Assembly (NCBI GenBank): GCA_003024785.1
Contig: PUQB01000598.1
Location: 62,001 to 126,000 of the forward strand
Origin: Selaginella tamariscina
Taxonomy: Eukaryota; Streptophyta; Lycopodiopsida; Selaginellales; Selaginellaceae
Reading direction: 5' to 3'
Length of the DNA: 64,000 nt
In this document: positions 1 to 12,298 of the stretch, piece after piece
Layout of the letters: each line of letters opens with the position of its first letter
Numbering within the stretch: position 1 is the stretch's first letter
Translations under genes and position numbers: made by a program
Notes under the pieces: generated by a model
What the model was told of the DNA's origin: nothing
The model's database searches: none
Seen by the model: the letters and a program-made list of their open reading frames with translations, nothing else

Positions 1-36
1 AAAAATCAAGAAAATTTTGAAGGTTTGTATTAGTAA

Positions 37-215
37 TTTACATTTAGATGAAGTTATGTAACATCACTTTACATTTAAATGAAGTTGTGTAATATTAATT
101 TACACTAAAACGGAATTATATAATATCAATTTATATTTAAATAAAGTTATGTAACATCAATTTATACTCAATTAAAGTTGTTTAATTACATAACTTTATA
201 CTCAATTAAAATTAT
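37..215. repeat. Degenerate tandem repeat, about 32-bp unit
   Basis: Five to six imperfect copies of a unit that reads roughly TTTACATTTAAATGAAGT followed by TATGTAACATCAA. The copies differ by substitutions and small indels. The array is AT-rich and carries no coding signal. It may be part of an old element that extends beyond the left edge of the window. Confidence 0.6.
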
Positions 216-2149
216 TTAAACAAAAATAAATATTTGGTTTTTACAAGGTTTCGAACAACAACGCTATTTTTAATAATATATATAACAATATAGAAATTGC
301 ATTACACTTCAATTTCTTTAAGTACAACACATGCACATTATTTAAAGTTATAGAGGATTCTTAAATGCATTAATGGAGATGGTTGTCATTTATAAAAAAA
401 TGGAGAACTATATGATCACTTATTATACTTGTTGCTCTTAGTACTACACACATCAAATCCATAACAAAATAGATTAAAAAGCATTAAAAAGCCTACATTA
501 ATTCACTACTTGATTCACAATGAAATGGATTAAAGAGGCATTCAAAAGCCTTACTGAATTTTTAACTAATGCAAAAATCGTTAAAAATTAATGATTATTA
601 TTTTTACTATGGTATGATATTTTAAATGGGTCAAGTCATTAGCTTATTTAAAGTTATTATAATAAATGATGTGATAAAAATTGTATGGTTTCAATATATA
701 ACATAAGAAATAAATATAACAAAGGCTCGATCAAAATATGGTTTTCTTTATAAAAAAAAAAAAAAGAATCGATGTTGAAAGACATTTAAAATATTACATT
801 TGGTAAGGTTACAAGAAAATATATAAATTTTGATGGTAAAAAATAATAAAGATATAATATATTCTTTAAAATTTATTTTTTAATTAAAGATTCTTAATAA
901 TTATGTCATTCTTTTTTTAAACAGAGAACATTCAAGAATATTCTTATATTAATAAATATTAATTAAATAATAAAATTATTAATTAGTATCAATTGGAGTC
1001 TCATATTTGTTTGTTTAAGGATGTTTGATACTGCATCTTTAATATTCCTTTTGTGTTATGCCAAAGGCAAGTTTAACCTTGTTTACCTTTTTCTTCACGC
1101 CGCACACAAGCATACATATGTCTGTGTGTATACCAAACTTGTTTTTTGCTACCCCTAAGGTGTTGGCCTTTCCTATATATTATTCTTCCTTGTCCACCCC
1201 CATTAAACATAACATATACTTGTTCTTCTCGCCATCAGAATCATAAATATAATAAAATCAGTAATTGAATTTTACCTTTCTTTTTGTGAGGCCCTAAAAT
1301 TCATTGTAAAATCCATGAAATCAGTCAAATTCTACCCTTCTCTTCGCGAGCCCCAAAATTCACCGTTGTTGGATGGGAAGACCAAATTTTTTTCTTACCA
1401 TTGTCTCTCGTACGGGAGCCCTTGTCTCCTACATGGCAGTCGATATCCGGCAGAGTATGCTGTCTACGTCGATGAAATATGCTCACACATGCTGCAGGAG
1501 TTGTAGAATCGTCAGCTTGTCCTGCTTGGGTTATGTCAACCTAGGTATACTAGTTGCTTGTCATTATACAATGCTATGGCGGTGGCAGATGCACAACCCG
1601 ATGACATGGAGGACTGATAGGCAATCGTTGATTTGTTTACAAACAACCGTAACTCAATCGTCTTTTAAGTGTGGGCTTTTCCAAATTCATGGTATGATCC
1701 ATTCAAGACATGGGCCTTTGGGTTAACACCACTTTTAATGGCTTCCTTCTAATAATAATGGAATAGAGAATTTTAAAACTGTCCTTTGAGTGAAAAGAAC
1801 ATGGTGCAACAAGGGTTTTAGCATCCACCTAGTCTCTAACGCCTGCTTCGCTTGCGGGCTTCCTTGCTTCCATCCATCCTCTTCCTCCTTACACTACGCA
1901 GTGGCCGTACCATGTTCGGGTCATTTGACCGCTCATCATTGACCGACAATGGCAACATGTGCTGGACTTTCCAAACCATCCTCCACATTGCCATACACTC
2001 TACCACGAGATTGCCGAGAAATTTGCTGTTTCTCTGCTGACTTGCTACTAGAATCTACGGGCTAAATTCCGACAGGTCCTACGAAGAATTCGATTCTTGC
2101 AATTCTATCAAAAGAATGTTGGCTTTGATTTACATAGTTGCTGGCTGCA
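216..2149. other. AT-rich region with no recognisable gene
   Basis: Positions 216-1000 are strongly AT-rich with poly-A and poly-T runs and no ORF of note. Positions 1060-2040 are less AT-biased and contain short ORFs (for example 1315-1506 and 1373-1726). These overlap in different frames, show no family motif and have no convincing splice structure. I see nothing in this stretch that can be called a gene. Confidence 0.5.
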
Positions 2150-3255
2150 TCAGCAACCATTGGCGGCTCGCCAGTTGACAAACACAAGAGCAGCATTGTA
2201 ATGAGAGTAGGCACCCAAGATGACCATGACATGAAATATCTGATGGCTATGCCCGGCAATGTCGAAGAAGCCGGGCTTCCATCTCTCAGGGATCCTCGCA
2301 GCGTAGATCAGAGCACCGAACAAATAGAAGAACACCATTGCAAGCTCGTATCCAAGAACCACAAAACACATGGGCTCATGCCAATTGTCAACAAGGGCAT
2401 GAGCCCCAGGGATTATCCCAGAGAGACCCATGGAGACAAAGAGCAAAGTCCGGAAGACTCTGTAACGGGGAGAGACAAGACAGGGTACAAGCGTAACGCA
2501 CAACGTCCCAATTCCAAGCAGGCTGATCCCGCTGAGGTAGACGAACTGCCACAGTGGTTGGCACTGGAAAACGTAGTAGATTGGTGGGTAGAAAGAAGTT
2601 GCAATCATCACGCAATCCCTGCGTAGTCAAGCCTCCACATTACCGAAGAAAGCCTTCTTGAGTGGCAGCTGAGGAGATGACATGTGCTGCTGGTGAGCAA
2701 GCAGATCATGGCACCCAAGAGAAACACAAAGAATGGCCATCTCGCAACGACCTGTTGATGAAATTGAGACACCCTTTGGAATTAAACAGGATCGGACTTA
2801 CCATGGAAGAGTTGAATCTGAAGATGAGCTTGTTGAATTGAGGCGATGGAATTCTGTCCATCCGCTACCGCTGCTTGGTACACTCACTGCCGTGTAAATT
2901 GTCAGAGCAAGGAAGATAACAAAGCCGAGCAGATGACTGGAAAGAACTTGAATTTAGTGGAAAACGGAGAGACATTAAAGAAAGAACGTTCATACTCACG
3001 TCCAGATATTGAGGGTCTCGTTGTGAACTGAGAAGATGCTGAGGAGCGTGTGCTGAGGGGCCAGTCCGCTCTGTAGTACCTGAGAATGTACTCGTGTGCC
3101 ACGGAGATAATCCGGCAAGGCCTGTACTCGACAAGTTCATACTGCTCCTTGATCTTGGTCCAAATTCGGCCCCCTCTCGCTCCTTTCCTGCTCTTTACGC
3201 TCACGCTGCTAACGCTGCAAGAGATGCGGGCGGACGAAGCTATGTCATCCTCCAT
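2150..3255 (-). CDS. PAQR/heptahelical (HHP, adiponectin-receptor-like) membrane protein, frame disrupted
   Basis: Seven-helix PAQR family protein, related to plant HHP1 and adiponectin/progestin receptors. The start is taken as the ATG at 3255. The three coding exons are about 3001-3255, 2802-2936 and 2150-2751, with GT-AG introns. Exon 1 shows the family segment EYILRYYRADWP followed by HNETLNIWT. Exon 2 gives the first membrane helix. Exon 3 holds the remaining helices, RLDYAGIA, TSFYPPIYY, and near the C-terminus GHSHQIFHV, where the conserved histidines bind metal in this family. It ends in NWRAANGC at the usual family C-terminus. As read, the frame is broken: a compensating -1/+1 pair near 3140 and 3118, a missing base near 3069, and one near 2592. 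All other residues are well conserved, so this is either a very young pseudogene or a gene with assembly indels. The PAQR assignment is strong; its ligand is unknown. Confidence 0.8.
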
Positions 3256-3343
3256 TGCCGATGATTCGGGCTCCAATTAAGGGCAACAAACCAGTCCCCT
3301 TCCTTTAAAAAGGGAAGGAGAAGCTTCTTTCCAGTCAGCAACC

Positions 3344-3358
3344 CAACCATATATAAAT
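3344..3358 (-). promoter_or_regulatory. TATA-like box of the PAQR gene
   Basis: On the minus strand this reads TTTATATATGG, about 90-100 nt upstream of the chosen PAQR start codon, a reasonable distance for a plant TATA box with a short leader. No other core element is obvious. The purine-rich block AAAGGGAAGG lies between it and the gene. Confidence 0.4.
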
Positions 3359-3480
3359 GTTCGCGTCGTTTAACATAGAGCACTCGGTTTCTCACGCACC
3401 AACCTGAACTTGAATTGACCCCGCCCGCCTCATTTATGAATCGTCGACCTTTCCAGTGATCTCAGGAATAAGAGTATACA

Positions 3481-5585
3481 TTAATCAACTGTAAGCATTT
3501 TGAGGAGTGGCTTCTTGAGAGCCACCAAGTCCTGCCAGCTCTGTATGCTTGCCATCACAGCGTAAATGGCAGATCGATCTGGAAAGAGGCGAAGTACGTC
3601 CTCTGAGACGGCTTTTGCTCTGGCAACGTCGTTGTGGATCTTACAAGCGGCCAGGAGAGTCATCCACGACACAATGTCTGCCACAAAAGGCATCATGTTT
3701 ATGAGCTCTTCGGCATGTGCCAGTTCACCGACTCTGCCGAGTGTGTCAATCATGCAGCAATAATGATCCTTGATTGGTTTCAACCCGTGGTCATATGTCA
3801 ACGACACAAAGTGGCACCGACCGCCTTTGACCATTCCTAAGCAACTGCATGTGGTCAGGACGCATATGAAAGTGATCTCATCCGGTTTGAAGCCTGCAAG
3901 GTTCATTTCATAGAAGAGATGCAACGCTTCTGCCTCACCATTCTGAGCATAACCTGCTATAATCGCATTCCAAGACGCGGAATCCCTGTCTGGCATGCTC
4001 TTGAACAAATCGTGGGCCTTTTGCAGTTGCCCATACTGGGCATATGCTGCTACCATTGCCGTCCAGGACACCACGTTCTTTTCCGGCATCGCCGCGAAGG
4101 TTTCCCATGCCTCCTGCAATATACCGTTCTGTGCTAAGGCTCCAACCATGGCGGTCCATGGAACGATGTCCCACTCGGGCATCAAGTTGAAAGTTTCCTT
4201 CGCAATATCTAGATGCCCTTTTGTGGCATCCGCTACGAACATTATTGTCCAGCTCAATAGATTTCTCTGCGGCATCCTCTCGAACAATCGCTTGGCTGAA
4301 GAAGGGTCCCCCTGTCTACATATGCTTTTATCATGTCATTACAGCATGGAAGGCTCCAGAGGGGCATCCTCTCGAGCATTTCACTTGCTTTCTGTATATG
4401 CCCCGTCGCGGCGTAACAACAGAGCAGCAAACTCCAGGATAACAAATCGCGCTCGTTCATCGTGTCAAAGGTGGCTTTTGTTCCTTTCCATTGACCAAGC
4501 TTACAACTGGCAGAAAGAATTACATTTAGCGAGTCACAGTCCCAACAGGGCATTTTACGAAAGATGTCCTTGGCTCTGTCTTGCTGCATGGACTGGGCAT
4601 ATGCATCGGCCAGTGTGTTCCATGACAAGAGATCACGCATGGGCATTTTCCAAAAGGTCTCTCCGGCTTCCGAAATGTGATTTTTCTTTATATATGCCAT
4701 GATCATCGCGTTCCAGGACAGTAAGTTACGCATAGGCATGCAGTCAAAAGTGTGCTTGGCATGTTCAAGATGCCCGCGAGAGGCATAGGCTGCAACCACA
4801 GCAGTCCAGGACACGACGTCTCTTTCCTGCATTCCCTCGAACATGCATTTCATTTTCCGAATCTCCGAAGCCTGACCATACATTGTTATCATCACATTGT
4901 AAAGCACAAGATCGTGCCCCGGCATCATCTCAAACACACTCTCTGCTTCTTGTACATACCCATTGAGTGCATAAGCCCGGATAACCATTGTGTGGGACAC
5001 CGTACTGTGCTGAGGCATCTTTGCAAGGACTCTCTGAGCTTGGCTTAACACTCCGGTGATTTCATAGCCCTGAACCATTCCAGTCCAAGACGTAACATCC
5101 CTCTCCAACAGCAAGTCGAACATATTCTTGGCTTCCTGCAGATGTCCGGTTCGGGCATAGCATGTCAGTAAGGTGTTCTGCGAAATCATGCTCCACGCAG
5201 GCATTCCCTGAAAGATAACGACTGCCTCCTTGACATGCCCTCTCTGAGCATAGATGCATATCAAGGTATTCCACGTGATGTTGTTTCTGACCGGTGCATT
5301 CTCGAAAGCCAACCTTGCTTGCTCTAGATGCCCATTTTGGGCATAGACCTGAATCATGATGTTGTACGAGAAGACATTCGGCTGGCTTATCCCATTCAAC
5401 ACAGCTCGTGCCGCTTGCACGTTCCCAAGCCTACCATACATCTGAACGAGCATGTTCCCAATGTACTGATTGTCCTGGTAATGGTAACCATTTTTGATGA
5501 TGTAGTCATGCACCTGCTTTGCTTGCAAGGCATTCCTGCAGTCTTTGAGAATAGAAGCGATTGCCTCAACCTTCCCTGCACGCAT
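3481..5585 (-). CDS. PPR1: PLS-class pentatricopeptide repeat protein, one frameshift
   Basis: PPR proteins of this class bind organellar RNA one base per repeat and act in editing, splicing or stability. The start is taken as the ATG at 5585 (an upstream in-frame TTG is ignored). The N-terminal part carries a region around residue 40 with NMLVQMYGRLGNV. It is followed by about 18 repeats of 31-36 residues with signatures such as NVFSYNIMIQVYAQNGH and RDVVSWTAVVAAYASRGH. The C-terminal E-type motif contains HYCCMIDTLGRVGEL and WMTLLAACKIHND. No E+ or DYW deaminase domain follows; the protein ends soon after the E motif. One missing base near 4303, next to a run of five G, splits the reading frame; both halves otherwise align perfectly as one protein. 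No introns are seen. It is divergent with PPR2 (133 bp between starts). Its organelle target is unknown. Confidence 0.85.
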
Positions 5586-5718
5586 CACATGGCAGAGACC
5601 GTCCAAATAACAACGGTTAACTTGCAAAAGACTCAAACTAGTACGTTTACGTCGTCTGCATCATCTATTGACACGGTTCAAATGAAGGCATATTTTGGGA
5701 TTGAAGTGAATCGTCCCA

Positions 5719-7790
5719 ATGCATCATGCTCTACCGGAGGATCGTGTTCCAGTTTCAACGTATGCGTATGTGCTGGGACAATGTAGAGACTCTAACTCAC
5801 TTTTGCAAGGCAAGTATGTGCATGAGCACATTCGCAAGTTCGGGCATGAGGGAGACACTTTCTTAGGCAATCTCCTGGTACAAATGTATGGGAAGTGCAG
5901 GCAAATTAGCCTTGCAAGAGAAGCTTTTGATCAGATCCACCATAAGAACGTTTTCTCCTGGACGCTTCTTCTCACTGCATACGCCCAGAACGGCCATCTT
6001 ACAGAAGCGAAGCAAACTTTTGACAGCATGCATCAGCGCAATGTGTGTCATGGAACACATTGATCACAGCATATGCCCGCACTGGAGATTACAACTCAGC
6101 TCTTTATCTCCTGCGTGTGATGGACTTGGATGGAGTTGCAATCTCCGATGTCACAATTCTTATAGCTCTCGAATGTTGCGGAGAAATCCGTGCACTATAC
6201 ATTGGTCGAGATATCCACCAGTCAGATCCTTGTGAGAATGCATTTCTGGCAAACCCGGCAACTGCCCCGGCTCTGGTGACTATGTATGGAAGATGTAGTT
6301 CCTTACAAGAAGCGATGTGGGTGTTCAAAAATGCGCCTGTGAGGAATGTTATTCTGTGGACTGCAATGTTAGATGCATATGCCCAGAACGGGTATTACAA
6401 TGATGCTGTTACTCTCTTCAGGGTTATGATTTTGAACGGTGTGAAACCGGACACGGTTGCCGTCATAAGCTTCTTTGATGCCTGTTCCGGGCTCAGTAGG
6501 CTTGAAGAATGTGATCTCATCTCCTTTCTTATCCGGTACAGTAATTTCATTGTCGACGTTAGGGTCAACAACGCGGCTGTGAACATGTTTGGAAAATGTG
6601 GAAACATTGAGAGAGCGGATTTGTGTTCAAAAGAATTCCGGAGAGAAATCTTGTGTCTTGGACCGCAATGATTTCAGCATATGCCCAGAATGGGCATCCA
6701 AAGGAGGCCTTGGATTTGTTCCGGAGCGTGGACCTCGAGGGCATGAAACCAGACAGTATCACATTCGTGAGTGCCGTTGATGCTTGTGCAAACTTGGGAG
6801 ATGCGGAAGTGAGCAAGTTAATCCATCAAGAGTGTTCCGTTTCAGTGACCTTAAACTCAGCACTGACGAGCGCCCTGATAAAGATGTATGGGCAATGTGA
6901 GTGTGTGAACCTTGCAAAGCATGTGTTTGACAAATTTTCGCCCTTCTCCAATATGGGAGCTTGGAACTCTATGATATCCGCATATGCCCAGAACGGGCAG
7001 GCCCTCGAGGCAGTAAACCTCTTTGCGCATATGGACTTGGAGGGTATATCACCTAACAGGATCACTCTCATCACCGTGCTAGATGCATGTGCAAACACTC
7101 CTTCGGTCATGCAAAACAGGTTTATTCACTCCAGCATTGTGGAGTGTGTCTTGCACACGATGCCGGTAGAGGATCTCCCAGTACAGAACGCACTCATGAA
7201 CATGTATGCAAGATGTGGGAAAGTTGACAAGGCAAGGAGCATATTTTGTAAGCTGGTTGGCGATAACAAAGGTGACATTGTAACCTGGACTACGATGGTA
7301 GAGGCATATGCCCGTAACGGCCTCGGTGATAATGCTTTTGTTACATTCTTGGAGATGGAACTTGAAGGACTCGTTCCAAATGAGATTAGTTTCACAAGCA
7401 TAGCTTCGGCTTGTACGCACTCAGGACTTGTAGATTTGGGGCTCTTCTTCTTTGCTTCTCGGGTGGTCGACCATGGGATTGTTGCCCGTAATGACATGCC
7501 TTATAATGGCATTGTGGACCTCTTGGGGAGAGCAGGAGATGTTTGGCCGTGCAGAAAATGTTGTAGATTACATGCCATTTGAGCCGCACTCAGCCACATT
7601 GACTGTCCTTCTAAGTGCTTGTAGGCTTCATGGAGATTATTTAACAGCTTCTCGTGTTGCTGGGGCTATGGTGTTGGGTGAGCCAGGCAACCGTGCAGCT
7701 TATCAGCTCCTGTCCAACATGCTTGCAGAGAAGCATGTGATACATAGTCATATCTACAAGGGACATATACAAGAGTGTGAGGGCATCTGA
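5719..7790 (+). CDS. PPR2: PLS-class pentatricopeptide repeat protein, three frameshifts
   Basis: The ATG at 5719 opens a protein with GKYVHEHIRKFGHEGD and LLVQMYGKC. About 14 P, L and S repeats follow, with WTAMLDAYAQNGY and SWTAMISAYAQNGH, then an E-type C-terminal motif (NGIVDLLGRAGD, VLLSACRLHGD, YQLLSNM). The repeats alternate longer and shorter forms (the longer ones with DLDGV.. or GVKPDTV), typical of the PLS class. As read, the frame breaks three times: a missing base near 6048, another near 6623, and an extra base near 7541. The protein resumes in register after each break. It is intronless and lacks E+ and DYW domains. It is divergent with PPR1. Role is inferred from the family: organellar RNA binding. 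Confidence 0.82.
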
Positions 7791-9132
7791 AGAATTAACA
7801 ACATTTGCTTCGAGCAGTAATGCTTTAAATTGTCAGCTGCCTTGCACGTCCTATTGCACTTTGTATGTGTCTACGTGCAGCTATGTAAGTCAGCTTTCAC
7901 ATAGGATAACGAGTAAAAACTGCACGTTCATGGCATGAATTGCCTTCCGAGTTTCGACGATGTCATCCGAGAAGATTGTAGATACAACCTTGTCAAAGCC
8001 TACATGTATAGCCTCCCTCGTCAGACCCATTATCTTCGTGTGAATCGACCCGTGAAGTCCCCTAGAGCAAGACGTGACTTTCTCAAGACAGGACTGTACT
8101 GCCAAATACCTCGTGTCTCGAAAACCAGTAGTCATTTGTACCATGAGATGCAGCGGAGGGTTCAGAAGCCTCGTCTGGAATGGACGCAAACTGGTAATGC
8201 TTCAACCAGCGTCCCAAACCGGTTCCGTGGCATCGCCTAAGCATGTGTTCAAAGAAAAGGCGAGCCTGATCCTCCGGGAATAGATCAACACCATCAGCAG
8301 ATTCGAATGTCTTTCCCAAACAGTTATAAGAAAATCCCCTTTTGTATTTTGAAGTTGAACTCTCTGGTGGTTCTGCCACTGAGCCTCGTCAAGTATGAGA
8401 GAAGGCCGGCCTAGCTCGAGAGTTGCTAGCCAAATAACTGCGGAACAGAGAAGCCATCTCCATCACCATACTGGATGCAGAAAGTTTGACTCGGAAGGCT
8501 TGGATACTTCGCCACATCTAATGGATGCTGATGCTCCTGTAATGCCGGGTGACAGTAACAGATGTGGAGACCTCCTTCATCTTAACAATTGCAGCATCTT
8601 GCAGGACGGCAAAGTTGGCCAGCCTGCAAAAAAAAAAATGATCGGAGAGAAAAGCAGCAGCATGCCCAAAGGCGCTCAACTTCCCTGTACCGCAGCGGGA
8701 TTGCCAAGATAATCCAGCAGCCGCAGCATTTCCTCCTTCCTGTCCAAGAAGCCCCGGCTCCTATGGAAACTGGGTAAAGAGGATCCGGACAGCTTATCGG
8801 CTGTGCTTCGTCTGGATGGAGCAGCAAGCATGTCGTGGACATTGCCAGGGAACACAACTTGCTTCAGGCATGCATGTTCTAGTGCTGTTATTTATAACTC
8901 AGAATCTCTCTCCACACACACAGTAAAGACAGTTCAAAGAATGTGGCTTACATAACATACCACGTTTGAGTATGCATACAAAGAACATGAACATTAATCG
9001 CTTCCCACTTCCATGCAATTCAGAGAGAATGGGCATAAACTAATTAGCAAACGCTTATTTAGCAAAGAGGCGGTTAACATTTGATACATTATTTATGCAG
9101 ATCTAGTTTGAGAAAAGGGCATAGATTGGCCA
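7791..9132. other. Unresolved stretch with minus-strand coding-like fragments
   Basis: Between PPR2 and the dehydratase gene there are open minus-strand segments at 8582-8857, 8083-8379 and 7890-8189. They follow one another in different frames, and a run of ten T followed by GCAG near 8629 could be a 3' splice site. The peptides (for example KEEMLRLLDYLGNPAAV, LFFEHMLRRCHGTGLGRWL) look protein-like in composition, but I recognise no family. They may be one gene broken by indels, or a decayed gene. 8860-9132 holds nothing I can identify. Confidence 0.3.
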
Positions 9133-11298
9133 TGGCTATGACCCTTGAAAAGGGCATATGCTGCCCTTCTCGACCATGTTGGCTCTCTTCTTCACCCTGT
9201 TCATTGGCGCGCCATGTAGATTGCCGGACCAGGCAAGAATCCGGATCCGTCTCCTGTTCTTCGGTTTCCAATCAGCTCCAAGTATGAATTTTCTTCTTCT
9301 TAAACTGCTCTCTAATGTGCTCTTCACAGGAGCCTAAACATAAATCTGAGGCCAGAGTCGAGCTTGATGCGAGGGATTTGATCACATTGCCAAGTAGGTG
9401 CTTCACAATTTTGTGTGTCCCCGGGTATCTCACGGTCTCACCCATTAATGCTTTTCCTCAGGACCACTCTCTGTTACAGATTTGGCATCGGCTACACAAC
9501 AGTCCAAGTTGAGGGTCGCATATCAGGTGTGTGCGTGCGCAGCATTTCTGTGTAATGTATATTCCTCTGTACACACAAGAATGTCTCAAACTAAATTTTC
9601 AAGTGTCACAGTTGAATTGAGTGCATTATTTAGGAATTATCATATAGAATATGAGAACAGTAGATAATATGATATGCAAGGGCACTCTGTGTGAACATAT
9701 ATTTATTGTTCATGACTTATTTTGGCCTTGCTAGATTATCTTTCTCCAGCTCACTCGTCCACCATGACTGCTGATTGGTGGACCTTTATGTTTGGATACA
9801 TTCCATCTTTCTCCGATTGCATGATTATATTTATATATTCCTACACGTACGTATGTATAACACACACGCATGCGGAGAAAGACATATATATATATATATA
9901 TAGTATGATTTGTTTGTTTACAATCTATGCAGGGTGTGCCTGGAGCATATAGCGAGGCAGCAGCATGTAAAGCGTATCCAAATTGCGAAGCTGTTCCCTG
10001 CGAACAGTTTGAAGGTGCATTTCAGGTATGTAACAAGTACGTGTAGAGTAATACACAAGACATGATTTTATCATACCTCTCAAACACACATATACGTATG
10101 TAGATTAACATGCATACAGGCCGTGGAGTTATGGCAGGTAGACAGGGCTGTTTTACCAATTGAAAACTCATTGGGAGGGAGCATACACAGGAACTATGAT
10201 TTACTTCTTCGACACCGTTTACACATTGTTGGTGAAGTTCAGTTTCCCGTTAACCATTGCCTTTTAGGCCTACCTGGTGTTAAGAAGGAAGAACTTAGGT
10301 GTGTCCTTAGCCATTCTCAAGTAAGTAATTTGTAATACACATATGCATCTATATTAACATATATTATTTGGGTGTTAATATATGAATACTTGAATGCTTA
10401 TCTATTTGTAGGCTCTAGCACAATGTGAACAAACTTTATCAAAGCTAGGAGTTACAAGACAGGCAGTGGATGATACAGCAGGTGCAGCAAAGGCAAGGCA
10501 TGAACCTTTGGTTCTAATATAACTACAAGTTAATTGACTCGTTATTACATATTACATATAGATAGATAGATAGATAGAGAACCAGACAGATGTTATATAT
10601 ATATATTCCGCTACTGCACCTTAAATATAATTTTCATATTTACAGTACATTTCTGTGCATAACTTGAGGGATACAGGCGCTGTTGCTAGTGCTCGAGCAG
10701 CTGAGATCTACGGTCTTGATATTCTTGCCGAAGGAATACAGGTTTAATCTGTTTATACAGGCTCCATAATAATATGTAATTTAGTATTTAGTATATATAT
10801 AGAGCGGTGTATATATGTATTCTTTTTGCAGGATGACTCTGATATATAACTCGCTTTTTGATGCTGGCCAGGGATCCTATAATTCCCAGGAATGATCGTC
10901 CATACAAGGTATGTAAAACTAGAGAAACTGAATATTAAGTTATTATCAAATTATACCTGTGCGCGCGCGTGTGTGTGTGTAGCGAGAGAGAGAGAGCGAG
11001 AGAGAGAGAGAGAGGGGGGGTAAATCGAGATTTTGATTGTAGACAAGTGTGGTATTCACATTGGAGGAAGGACCCGGTGTTTTGTTCAAGGCTCTTGCGG
11101 TTTTTGCTTTACGGAATATAAATCTTACCAAGGTGAATAATTATATAACAAAACTACTATAATAACAATCTAAATATGATAGCATTTATCACTTGTGTAC
11201 AGATTGAGAGCAGGCCACAAAGGAAAAAACCACTACGAATTATAGATGACAGTAACAGTGGATCTGCTAAGTAAGTTTGGAATACACACATGCTATCA

Positions 11299-11336
<38 letters not shown>

Positions 11337-11653
11337 AAAGAATGAAGTGGGTGACATCTTTATGAGCGTATTCAGTAAGTATATATGTGTGTGGAGTTCT
11401 AAGTGGAGGTTTTGCGTTTCTTGTTAGGTTCTTTGACTACCTATTCTACATTGATTTTTCAGGCTTCAATGGCAGATTCAAGGGCTCAAAATGCTCTTGG
11501 GCACCTTCAGGTTCTGTCTTGTTAATACTGTTTAGTTTAGTATACGGTAGAGAATATAAATTATATATATGACAGGAAATTGCTCCATTCATGAGAGTGT
11601 TGGGATGCTACCCAAATGGATACAGGTTCACCTTGAAGCTTTCAAAGTTTTGA
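9133..11653 (+). CDS. ADT: Arogenate/prephenate dehydratase, chloroplastic (phenylalanine biosynthesis)
   Basis: Converts arogenate (or prephenate) to phenylalanine (or phenylpyruvate) in the plastid. The start is the ATG at 9133; the first about 50 residues are Ser/Arg/Cys-rich, like a transit peptide. Twelve exons: 9133-9281, 9330-9393, 9480-9526, 9933-10025, 10120-10320, 10412-10492, 10646-10741, 10832-10908, 11043-11132, 11203-11270, 11428-11510, 11576-11653. The PDT domain runs from [17 protein letters not shown] through PIENSLGGS and [10 protein letters not shown] to the catalytic TRF motif in exon 8. The C-terminal ACT regulatory domain, which binds phenylalanine, includes [12 protein letters not shown], the ESRP motif and FDYLFYIDF. 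Intron 6 has a GC donor. Two frame breaks: a base is missing just before the TRF motif (about 10846), and one T too many follows FYIDF (about 11459). Family match is very strong; substrate preference cannot be read here. Confidence 0.9.
10957..11020 (+). repeat. Mixed (GT)n/(GA)n/G microsatellite in intron 8 of the dehydratase gene
   Basis: Consecutive CG, GT and GA dinucleotide runs ending in a run of G, inside an intron. A related (CT)n(CA)n tract lies at about 11298-11333 in intron 10, and a GATA tract at about 10560-10577. These explain several spurious ORFs nearby. Confidence 0.85.
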
Positions 11654-11980
11654 TAGAAATTACATTCTTTGGCAGAATCAGATCAATTTGGTCTGATCGT
11701 TTGAATACCCGTTTAGTATTTATGTGTTCTCATCTTATATAAAGGGAGCAAAAAGCAATTTAACTTGCGAAACTTTCATGTATGAACTTCCATGCCAGGA
11801 ACAACAATATGATCTGCCAACATGAAAGACAAATCGCTCATGCGGGACATGAGAGAATGCATTGCTGCATGAGCAATCCCATTTTCCTTGGTCAGATCAG
11901 TCCGAGACAAATGTTCAATCTGTGTGGTACTAGCCTGCTCCCTCTGCCACAGATTAACAGGTCACTAATCTTCCCGCATT

Positions 11981-12298
11981 CTACATACGTACCGGGGAAT
12001 TCAACGACTGCAGGAAACGGCGACATGCAACAGACGACTCAAAATTGAATGCAGAAGCGACTGGAGGCAAATCGGAATGAACTCTAGCACCGCAGGCGAA
12101 ACAGATTCGCCCTTGCAGGAAGATCTGGGCACCACATTTTGCACATTTGTTGGATCCTCGATCTGCTACCAGTTCCTCAACCGCCTGAATACACACAACT
12201 TGAGATTCTTCACCTGGTCGATGGAACGCGATTCCGGCCTGTGCAAACGACGTATCAATCGCGTGCTGAAGCCGCTTCTTTGCATCCTCATTGTCCAT
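11981..12298 (-). CDS. Small uncharacterised protein with a C-terminal zinc ribbon
   Basis: A single-exon ORF of 105 residues. The N-terminal half is helical and charged (MDNEDAKKRLQHAID). The second half has two CxxC knuckles, KCAKCG and CFACG, separated by nine residues, the spacing of a zinc ribbon. After this the protein is short and featureless. I do not recognise a named family. Its ATG is 149 bp from the PsaD start on the other strand, so the two share a promoter region. A telo-box-like TTAGGGTT lies immediately before the ATG. The clean ORF, zinc-ribbon spacing and position support a real gene; the function is unknown. Confidence 0.6.
   Translation of the reverse strand: MDNEDAKKRLQHAIDTSFAQAGIAFHRPGEESQVVCIQAVEELVADRGSNKCAKCGAQIFLQGRICFACGARVHSDLPPVASAFNFESSVACRRFLQSLNSPVRM

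Noticed and set aside
1315..2040. Short ORFs at 1315-1506, 1373-1726 and 1852-2040
   Set aside because: They overlap in different frames and have no motif, splice structure or conserved composition.
2902..3276. Start of the PAQR gene at 3276
   Set aside because: That codon is TTG; the first ATG in frame is at 3255.
5586..5636. Start of PPR1 at 5636 and of PPR3 at 13081
   Set aside because: Both are TTG codons; the first in-frame ATGs are 5585 and 13138.
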